Under the pieces are notes generated by a model. The model had not been told where the DNA came from. It made no database searches and was given only the letters and a program-made list of their open reading frames with translations. This document shows, in pieces, positions 1-5,884 of a stretch of DNA of 5,884 bases. The DNA is from Pseudomonadota bacterium (GTDB lineage: Bacteria; Desulfobacterota; Anaeroferrophillalia; Anaeroferrophillales; Tharpellaceae), in assembly GCA_015486445.1 (NCBI GenBank), contig WFRT01000233.1:1-5884 (forward strand). Direction: 5' to 3'. The translations under genes were made by a program, and so were the position numbers. The first letter of the stretch is position 1. Each line of letters opens with the position of its first letter.

Positions 1-278
1 TCATTATTCTCCTGACCCAGACGGTGATGATTTCCGCCTTCTGTGTTTTCGTGGTTTTTCGCCTGCTGGGCAAAAACTACGACGCCGCGGTCATGGTCTC
101 GGGGTATGCCGGTCTGGCGCTGGGGGCGACACCGACTGCGATTGCCAACATGACCGCGGTCACGGAACGATTCGGGCCTTCGCCCAAGGCCTTTATCGTG
201 GTGCCGCTGGTCGGCGCCTTTTTCATCGATATCGCCAACGCCGGGATCATCGAGCTCTATTTGCGCTGGCTCAGTTGA
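1..278 (+). CDS. gltS: Sodium/glutamate symporter GltS, C-terminal fragment (5' end outside window)
   Basis: The reading frame is open from base 3 and stops with TGA at 276-278, giving about 91 residues of a protein that is usually about 400 aa. The segment GATPTAIANMTAVTERFGPS is the conserved glycine-rich re-entrant-loop motif of the second half of the GltS family. It is followed by a hydrophobic final helix (AFIVVPLVGAFFIDIANAG) and a short tail. In this family the protein is an inner-membrane carrier that imports glutamate with sodium ions. The internal GTG at 24 is not a real start, because the frame and the hydrophobic sequence continue upstream of it. The gene ends just before a strong terminator and converges on the minus-strand genes to its right. 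The family assignment is from motif recognition and is fairly secure; substrate specificity is inferred. Confidence 0.88.
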   Translation, partial: IILLTQTVMISAFCVFVVFRLLGKNYDAAVMVSGYAGLALGATPTAIANMTAVTERFGPSPKAFIVVPLVGAFFIDIANAGIIELYLRWLS

Positions 279-317
279 CCTTTTGGCCCGTAGTGAAGAG
301 GGCCGTGAAAGACAAAA

Positions 318-360
318 AAAGAGCTGCAACCCGGCAACCGGCTGCAGCTCTTTGATTTTT
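318..360. terminator. Bidirectional intrinsic terminator between gltS and the convergent minus-strand genes
   Basis: A perfect 11-bp stem, AAAGAGCTGCA (318-328) with TGCAGCTCTTT (343-353), encloses a GC-rich loop that can itself pair CCGG with CCGG. It is followed by GATTTTT on the plus strand. On the minus strand the same stem is followed by the complement of the A-run 314-320, a run of seven T. It can therefore end gltS transcription from the left and minus-strand transcription from the right. Confidence 0.9.
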
Positions 361-375
361 GGTGCTTAGGATGGA

Positions 376-471
376 TTAGATGAACATATTCGGACAGCAC
401 ACCGGGTATTCGGTCACAGTGTCAGCATAACCACCAGGTTTCCGCTCAAGTTCTACCTCGGCTCGATTCAT
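376..471 (-). CDS. Possible small protein of 31 residues, unrecognised
   Basis: An ATG at 469-471 opens a 31-codon frame ending in TAA at 376-378, 16 bp before the terminator stem-loop region and downstream of the IPTL-CTERM gene on the same strand. The product is hydrophilic at the start (MNRAEVELERKPGGY) and ends in a short tail containing EYPVCCPN followed by Met, Phe and Ile. There is no clear ribosome binding site; only a weak GAGATGATG lies upstream. The adjacent Cys pair and Gly-Gly are reminiscent of small modified-peptide precursors, but no modifying enzyme is visible and I recognise no family. It could equally be a chance ORF or a degraded gene end. The rest of 361-510 shows no other gene. 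Confidence 0.2.
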   Translation of the reverse strand: MNRAEVELERKPGGYADTVTEYPVCCPNMFI

Positions 472-510
472 AATTTCATCATCTCAGAAGGTGTTGAAAA
501 GTATCCAGTT

Positions 511-1185
511 TTAGCCGGATATAAATGTTTTCTTGTCCTTTCGCTGCAACTGTCGTCCGGCAATTAATCCTGCTAAAATAGTAAACAGGATCATACCCCA
601 TTCATTTAAAGTCGGAATCGCCGGCGGTGGGGCGCCAAAATTATCTACCAGTATGTTACCGGTGCCTGAAGCAGTCAAACCGTTGAAAAAAATTCCAATG
701 TCATCCGGATTTTCAAGGATGTATGGCAAATTGTCAGCCCCTCCCCAAGGAATTAGATTGGAGCTGTCAAGGACTATTGAGTGCGTTGTCCAGTCGCTAT
801 CTGAGGCAACATCCCAACTACCACTGCTGATGTAATATTTTCCTTCCCTGCCAATATACAGTTTAGCGGCACCGGAGACCGTGCCCTCGATTTTTGTGTC
901 TATCGCCAGGGTCAAACCGGTTAGATCTCCAAAGCCACTTGCGGTGTCTGAACTATAAATCCAGATTGCGTAAAGATCATCTGCCTTGCCGCTGATATGG
1001 CCATTTGGATTTCCCCCGGTCGCCGACCAGGAAACAGGCCCGTCAGTATAACCAGGTCCATAGCCGTAATGGAAACCACCTGTGTCGGTATCAAAGGTTT
1101 CACTATATTCGGCGTTAGCAAATGTTGGAATGCATAAGAAACTGACTAAAAATAGTATGAAAAATTTGACAAAAATCATTTTCAT
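511..1185 (-). CDS. Secreted IPTL-CTERM protein with a predicted beta-sandwich domain
   Basis: This 224-aa protein has three clear parts. Residues 1-25 form a signal peptide (basic start, hydrophobic core, ANA before a likely cleavage site). Residues 26-185 are rich in Gly, Ser, Thr, Asp and aromatic residues, opening with SETFD and closing with GNILVDNFG, a pattern like laminin-B or carbohydrate-binding jelly-roll domains. Residues 190-197 read IPTLNEWG, followed by a hydrophobic helix (about 198-210) and a basic tail (RQLQRKDKK). That tail is the IPTL-CTERM sorting signal, which in this class is processed by an exosortase (XrtH type) on the way to the cell surface or outside. The start at 1183-1185 is supported by AGGGA nine bases upstream; the Met two codons later is an alternative. 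No exosortase is in the window. The base composition is AT-richer than the AAA+ genes, so it may be of different origin. The ligand is unknown. Confidence 0.82.
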   Translation of the reverse strand: MKMIFVKFFILFLVSFLCIPTFANAEYSETFDTDTGGFHYGYGPGYTDGPVSWSATGGNPNGHISGKADDLYAIWIYSSDTASGFGDLTGLTLAIDTKIEGTVSGAAKLYIGREGKYYISSGSWDVASDSDWTTHSIVLDSSNLIPWGGADNLPYILENPDDIGIFFNGLTASGTGNILVDNFGAPPPAIPTLNEWGMILFTILAGLIAGRQLQRKDKKTFISG

Positions 1186-1203
1186 GATTTATTTTCCCTG
1201 CTT

Positions 1204-1222
1204 AGGTTCTGAAAAAGGTTCT
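1204..1222. repeat. Short direct repeat upstream of the IPTL-CTERM gene
   Basis: AGGTTCT occurs at 1204-1210 and again at 1216-1222, a 12-bp period, just upstream of the IPTL-CTERM start codon. A third partial copy (AGGTTC) overlaps the outer edge of the insertion sequence at 1261-1266. It could be an operator or a coincidence; there is no strong promoter match in the 76-bp gap to confirm a regulatory role. Confidence 0.25.
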
Positions 1223-1261
1223 CTAACTTGAGACCATTTACTGTACAGAGCCTATTTTAAA

Positions 1262-1286
1262 GGTTCATCCGATTAATGCGTACCTG
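1262..1286 (+). repeat. Left terminal inverted repeat of the ISL3 element
   Basis: Reading inward it begins GGTTCATCCG and contains AATGCGTACC at positions 14-23 of the repeat. The transposase stop codon (1265-1267 on the minus strand) lies inside it, so the last codons of the protein are also end-recognition DNA. Confidence 0.9.
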
Positions 1287-2476
1287 GCCTCATTTAAGAA
1301 GTAAATACGCAACTTGAAATATTCTAGATCACGAAAGCCATAGGCTTTTCTTTTGAGTACTTTGATTTTATTGTTGATGCCTTCAACTTTTCCTGTGGTC
1401 ACGCGATGAATAAAGAAATTGAGGATCCCGCACCTGTGGCTTGCCAGTTTGTTGGCAAATTTCATCACCGGCTTAATTCCGCAAGCCCAGGCCTTTTGGA
1501 GCCAGTTGTCAAGATGGGTCTTAGCCTTGCTGAAATCTTTACAATTCCAAAGGTCGCGCAGTTCCTCTTTGAGGATATAGGCAATGTTGAGATTTCGGTT
1601 GACATCTAATAAACGATCAAGTCGTTCCCGGGCACGGGTTGCCCCTGAAATTTTCTCAGCCCCTTTCAGTAAAAGGTATCGTACTCCCTTGTATACGGTC
1701 TTTTGCTCATCAGGAGCACTGGCTGCTTCCTGTCGTCGGAGTACATCAAGCACGCGATTGTAATCGGAAATAATATGGTAGTGATCAAAAACAATCACAT
1801 CGTGCGAAAAATGCTTGAGCACGGCACCCCAGTAGGCCGGCCACATATCCATGGCAATGGCTTTGATCGGAACGCGGGCCCGTTTGAGACGCTTGATAAA
1901 AGGTTCCAGGGAAGCTTTCTCCCGACCTTCAGACACCCAAACGACCTGACCATTTTCAAGGTCAACAACGATGGTGAGATATCGATGTCCCTTGCGAACC
2001 GCAATCTCATCAACTCCCAGATATCTCAAGTGCTTGATACGACGGTTTCTAAACTTGGCCCTCAGTGCCCGGACATGGATGCTTTTGATTGTATCCCAAC
2101 TCATTCCCAGGTGTTTGGCCACATCTTCGATGGTCATAGCCTTCAACAAATCCATGACATACTGCTCAAGTGCCCTGGTACACCGTGCCTTCGGATGACT
2201 GATCAAAAGGGGTTCGAGCCTGAGAGCCCCGCATTTCCGGCACAAAAGCCGGTGCAGGTGCACGACAAGAAAGACCTTTTTATTACCGATAGGCAATGTC
2301 CTCAATGTCCGAATGACTCGCCCTTTTCTGATAACCTTATTGGATTGACATACTGAGCAGCACTGTCTTTCTTTGCTTTTCTCAATATGAAAAAACAGTG
2401 CACCATGTCGATAATCGGTTTTCAAATATTGGTATTGCCTTATGCTGAAGCCGTGATACAATATACTCGTGGACAT
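1265..2476 (-). CDS. ISL3-family transposase
   Basis: This 403-aa protein has the full ISL3 domain order. An N-terminal zinc ribbon has cysteines at 40 and 43 and at 79 and 82. A helix-turn-helix follows at about 113-140 (TIEDVAKHLGMSWDTIKSI). The DDE catalytic domain has Asp156 (LGVDEIAV), Asp210 (AIAMDMWPAY) and Glu365 (GKVEGINNKIK), plus the family's FDHYHI motif near 230. In this family the protein binds the element ends and catalyses cut-and-paste transposition. The start is strongly supported: AAGGAGG (2483-2489) sits six bases before the ATG at 2474-2476. Nothing is truncated or frameshifted, so the transposase may still be active. An inverted repeat covering its start region suggests translation is blocked on transcripts entering from outside. 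Confidence 0.93.
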   Translation of the reverse strand: MSTSILYHGFSIRQYQYLKTDYRHGALFFHIEKSKERQCCSVCQSNKVIRKGRVIRTLRTLPIGNKKVFLVVHLHRLLCRKCGALRLEPLLISHPKARCTRALEQYVMDLLKAMTIEDVAKHLGMSWDTIKSIHVRALRAKFRNRRIKHLRYLGVDEIAVRKGHRYLTIVVDLENGQVVWVSEGREKASLEPFIKRLKRARVPIKAIAMDMWPAYWGAVLKHFSHDVIVFDHYHIISDYNRVLDVLRRQEAASAPDEQKTVYKGVRYLLLKGAEKISGATRARERLDRLLDVNRNLNIAYILKEELRDLWNCKDFSKAKTHLDNWLQKAWACGIKPVMKFANKLASHRCGILNFFIHRVTTGKVEGINNKIKVLKRKAYGFRDLEYFKLRIYFLNEARYALIG

Positions 2477-2535
2477 CGGAAGCCTCCTTGTTTGATTTGG
2501 CGGTTAAACCTGGAGGAATTTTATCCGATGTCCAC
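2469..2535 (-). promoter_or_regulatory. Inverted repeat sequestering the transposase RBS and start codon
   Basis: GTGGACATCGGA (2469-2480) and TCCGATGTCCAC (2524-2535) are a perfect 12-bp inverted repeat. Just inside, CCTCC (2483-2487) faces GGAGG (2512-2516). In a minus-strand RNA that starts outside the element, the upstream arm would pair with the start codon, and the inner arm with the ribosome binding site. A transcript starting inside the element would lack the upstream arm and stay translatable. This is the known logic of IS10 and IS50 protection from outside transcription; applying it here is inference from the pairing. Confidence 0.6.
2518..2523 (-). promoter_or_regulatory. Candidate -10 box of the transposase promoter
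   Basis: The minus strand reads TAAAAT here, about 40 bases upstream of the start codon. A start point near 2511 would place the RNA 5' end just inside the outer hairpin arm, as expected if the hairpin blocks only read-through RNA. The matching -35 region (GTGAAT, 17 bp upstream) is weak. Confidence 0.35.
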
Positions 2536-2571
2536 TTTTTATTCACTCATTTTTCAAAGATCCACTTCTTG

Positions 2572-2596
2572 CGGGTACGCATTTTCGTGATGAACC
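2572..2596 (-). repeat. Right terminal inverted repeat of the ISL3 element
   Basis: Read inward on the minus strand it begins GGTTCATCAC and carries AATGCGTACC at the same offset as the left end. The mismatches to the left end are clustered at repeat positions 9-13, with one more at 24. Confidence 0.9.
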
Positions 2597-2623
2597 AAAC
2601 TTTAAAGCTTGCCGACGGATGAA

Positions 2624-3793
2624 TCAGGTCAGCTTTTCCAGGGTGGTGTCGATCACTCCCTCGAGGCGCCGGCCCAGGGCGTTTGCGGCCGGGTCCGGGC
2701 GGCCGGCGATTTCCCGGCGCAGGCGTTCGGCCTGGTGGAGGAAGTCAGCCAGGTCGATATCGGTGCTGATGGCCGCCGCCGCTTTTTCCAGGATTCCGAT
2801 CTCGGCGCCCAGGGTTTCGGTCGGGCGGCTGCGGCCGGCCGGCCGGGTGCGGGCGGCGAGATGGGGGGCCAGGATCGCTTCCAGGGCCTCGGCCTGTTCC
2901 CGGCGGTCCCAGCAGTGGGCGAGAACGTGCAAGTCGGCCTCTTCGGCTTCCAGCGACCCCCGGCGCAGGGCGGCCGCGGCCACCAGCTTGAAAAGCCGGA
3001 TCGCCCGGCGGTCGCTGAGTTCGACCCCCTCGGCCCGGATCCGGCGGATAACCTCGTTGAAGCTGAGCCGGATGGAATCCAGGTTGACCAGGTTCAAGGC
3101 CCGGTGCAGGCGGCGCAGGGCCTGGCTGGTGGTTAAATTGTCGACCCGGGCGGCAAACCCCTCGCGGATGCGCTCCCGTTCCAGCCGCCAGCCGCAGCGC
3201 AGAAGTTCATCGAAGTGGTTCGCGGTAACGTTTTCGGCCCACAGGCGGATCGTAAAACGGTCAAAAAGCGCGGCAAGTTCGGGGTCGTCGGGCACCTGGT
3301 TGGTGGCCCCGATGAGAAACAGCAGTGGGATTCTTTCCGGCCGGCCGCCGTTGTAGAAGAGCCGTTCGTTCAGGATTGTCAGCAGGGCGTTGAGGATGGC
3401 GCTGTTGGCCTTGAAAATTTCATCGAGGAAGGCGATTTCGGCGGTTGGCAGCAGACCCCGGATCAGGCGGCGGTAGCCGCCGCCCTGCTGGAAGGTCTGG
3501 ATGTCGACCGGGCCGAAAAGCTCGTTGGGCTCGGTAAAGCGGGTCAGCAGGTATTCGAAATAGGGAATTTCAGGTTCGGTTCCGGTTTCCCGGGCCGGGG
3601 CCAGAAGCTGGGCGAAACGCTTGACCAGTTCCGACTTGCCGGTGCCCGGGGGGCCGGTCAGCAGGACGTGTTCCTGGGCGATGGCCCCGATGATCAGCAT
3701 CTCGACCGCCTCGTCGCGCTCGACGAAGCTGTTCTTCAGGATCCCGGCAATGTCGTCGAGATCGGAGACGATGTCTAGAAGTTCCTGTTGCAT
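2624..3793 (-). CDS. MoxR-family AAA+ ATPase, RavA-like
   Basis: This 389-aa cytosolic ATPase has a complete AAA+ core. Walker A is GPPGTGKS (47-54), Walker B is IAFLDE (120-125), sensor 1 is GATN (162-165), an arginine-finger candidate is Arg179 in LFDRF, and a sensor-2 region is SDRRAIR (260-266). The segment LTRFTEPNELFGPVD and the phrase LNERLFYNG are typical of MoxR proteins and closest to the RavA type. Its C-terminal third (about 270-389) is charged, Ala/Arg-rich and probably helical. MoxR ATPases generally act as chaperones that mature or remodel protein complexes with a VWA-domain partner. The start ATG (3791-3793) has AAGGA five bases upstream. It lies 113 bp downstream of the second AAA+ gene on the same strand. 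The insertion sequence begins 27 bp past its stop, so the usual downstream partner is absent. The gene itself appears intact. Confidence 0.88.
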   Translation of the reverse strand: MQQELLDIVSDLDDIAGILKNSFVERDEAVEMLIIGAIAQEHVLLTGPPGTGKSELVKRFAQLLAPARETGTEPEIPYFEYLLTRFTEPNELFGPVDIQTFQQGGGYRRLIRGLLPTAEIAFLDEIFKANSAILNALLTILNERLFYNGGRPERIPLLFLIGATNQVPDDPELAALFDRFTIRLWAENVTANHFDELLRCGWRLERERIREGFAARVDNLTTSQALRRLHRALNLVNLDSIRLSFNEVIRRIRAEGVELSDRRAIRLFKLVAAAALRRGSLEAEEADLHVLAHCWDRREQAEALEAILAPHLAARTRPAGRSRPTETLGAEIGILEKAAAAISTDIDLADFLHQAERLRREIAGRPDPAANALGRRLEGVIDTTLEKLT

Positions 3794-3828
3794 TGCATTC
3801 CTTGTGCTCCAGTTTCAGATAGCCCGCC

Positions 3829-3849
3829 CCGGGAGCGGCCGCTTCCCGG
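3829..3849. repeat. GC-rich near-palindrome between the two AAA+ genes
   Basis: CCGGGA and TCCCGG flank the perfect palindrome GCGGCCGC, with one unpaired base. It could form a hairpin in the leader or intercistronic RNA ahead of the MoxR gene. There is no following T-run, so it is not an intrinsic terminator; it may stabilise RNA ends or be incidental. Confidence 0.35.
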
Positions 3850-3850
3850 T

Positions 3851-3880
3851 ATCCTCAAAAAGACAACCGGCGGTGGTCAA
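3851..3880 (-). promoter_or_regulatory. Weak candidate promoter for the MoxR gene
   Basis: On the minus strand TTGACC (3875-3880) is followed after 18 bp by GAGGAT (3851-3856). The -35 is good (5 of 6) but the -10 is poor (3 of 6). The 113-bp gap makes a separate promoter possible, though read-through from the upstream AAA+ gene is just as likely. Confidence 0.18.
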
Positions 3881-3906
3881 ACCCGGCTGTGCCCGGAAGT
3901 TGGTCG

Positions 3907-5562
<1,656 letters not shown>

Positions 5563-5884
5563 AACGACCAGGACGAACCGGAAAACATTCCCTCCCCACT
5601 CCTTCCCGAAGTCGACCCTTTGGACGGATTGGACCAGTTCTGGGAGCAGGAGGCGACGAAACCACCTGACCCCCTTTCCGCCGCCGGGTTTCCCGAACGA
5701 ATCACCGACAACCAGGCGGTCCGTATCGCCTATCGCGAGGAGATGGACAGCATCTCCGACTACTTGAAGCACGGCCTTTCGGTACTCGTGGTCTGCGACA
5801 AAATGCTGACCGAATACCTCTACGAGATGGTCTGTCTGCAGGCCGGCAAGACCCCGGTCCTCGACGCCGCCCGGCCCGAGGAGA
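5563..5884 (+). CDS. Second, divergently oriented copy of the AAA+ gene, 5' fragment (runs off the window end)
   Basis: From 5680 the plus strand encodes AAGFPERITDNQAVRIAYRE and onward to AARPEE at the window end, matching the minus-strand AAA+ protein except for Ser in place of Asn after EEMD. The 117-bp spacer before it is open in the same frame and reads as an acidic, proline-rich segment (ENIPSPLLPEVDPLDGLDQF and on to PPDPLS). That is a plausible native linker, more so than the minus-strand reading, which uses rare AGG arginine codons. Upstream of 5563 the frame continues only into the antisense of the first copy, so the native start is missing or uses TTG (5620 or 5629) without a good ribosome binding site. 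The copy has diverged mainly at synonymous sites, which suggests a gene selected for function, or a strain variant joined in assembly. Confidence 0.55.
5680..5884 (+). repeat. Right arm of the 205-bp inverted repeat
   Basis: It is the inverted partner of 5358-5562 across a 117-bp spacer (5563-5679). The eight differences lie at 5721, 5750, 5784, 5785, 5787, 5802, 5826 and 5850. All but 5750 leave the amino acid unchanged. The repeat reaches the last base of the window. Confidence 0.93.

Larger units (their letters stand above)
1262..2596 (-). mobile_element. Complete ISL3-family insertion sequence, 1,335 bp
   Basis: The element is bounded by imperfect 25-bp terminal inverted repeats. Both begin GGTTCATC and share the block AATGCGTACC at the same offset, and 19 of 25 positions match. 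It carries one intact transposase of the ISL3 type, and its length is normal for that family. ISL3 elements usually create an 8-bp target duplication, but the flanks here are ATTTTAAA (1254-1261) and AAACTTTA (2597-2604), which do not match. The element is therefore either old, inserted without duplication, or has taken part in a rearrangement. The DNA to the left is AT-rich and the DNA to the right is strongly GC-rich. Confidence 0.9.

Noticed and set aside
1703..2356. Plus-strand 217-codon ORF inside the insertion sequence
   Set aside because: It is antisense to the transposase, which has intact zinc-ribbon, helix-turn-helix and DDE motifs and a strong ribosome binding site; the plus-strand product has no recognisable domain.
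1254..2604. An 8-bp target-site duplication around the insertion sequence
   Set aside because: The adjacent octamers ATTTTAAA and AAACTTTA do not match. TTTAAA occurs near both ends but at different offsets, which is not a duplication.
3829..3849. Terminator between the two AAA+ genes
   Set aside because: The near-palindrome has no following T-run on either strand.

Overview
This 5,884-base window most likely comes from a Gram-negative bacterium. A deltaproteobacterial (Desulfobacterota) origin is only a guess, made from the mix of a GltS symporter, an IPTL-CTERM surface protein and GC-rich MoxR/AAA+ genes. Genes run off both ends, so the window could be a complete short contig. I see no rRNA, tRNA or CRISPR array.

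Layout: (1) At 1-278 on the plus strand is the 3' end of a sodium/glutamate symporter gene (gltS), followed by a strong bidirectional terminator at 318-360. (2) A visibly AT-richer stretch on the minus strand carries a secreted IPTL-CTERM protein (511-1185). Between it and the terminator lies a doubtful 31-codon ORF (376-471). (3) A complete ISL3-family insertion sequence occupies 1262-2596. It has 25-bp imperfect terminal inverted repeats, an intact transposase on the minus strand, and an inverted repeat over the transposase ribosome binding site and start codon that looks like protection against read-through translation. (4) A GC-rich minus-strand unit holds a classical-clade AAA+ ATPase (3907 to about 5562) and, 113 bp downstream, a MoxR/RavA-like AAA+ ATPase (2624-3793). 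(5) From 5358 to the window end the DNA folds back on itself: two 205-bp arms, 5358-5562 and 5680-5884, lie in inverted orientation around a 117-bp spacer. The right arm encodes, on the plus strand, the same protein segment as the left arm does on the minus strand.

The two AAA+ proteins probably work together as a chaperone-like or complex-remodelling pair. MoxR proteins usually act with a von Willebrand factor A (VWA) partner encoded just downstream, but here the insertion sequence begins 27 bp after the MoxR stop and the DNA beyond it is unrelated and AT-richer. No 8-bp target duplication flanks the element, so the junction may mark a rearrangement that cut the unit off from its partner. 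The inverted repeat at the right end matters most for annotation. The arms differ at 8 of 205 positions and only one difference changes an amino acid, so they are two diverged copies and not one sequence read twice. The longest minus-strand ORF of the AAA+ gene (to 5772) therefore has a false N-terminus made of the antisense of the second copy and the spacer.
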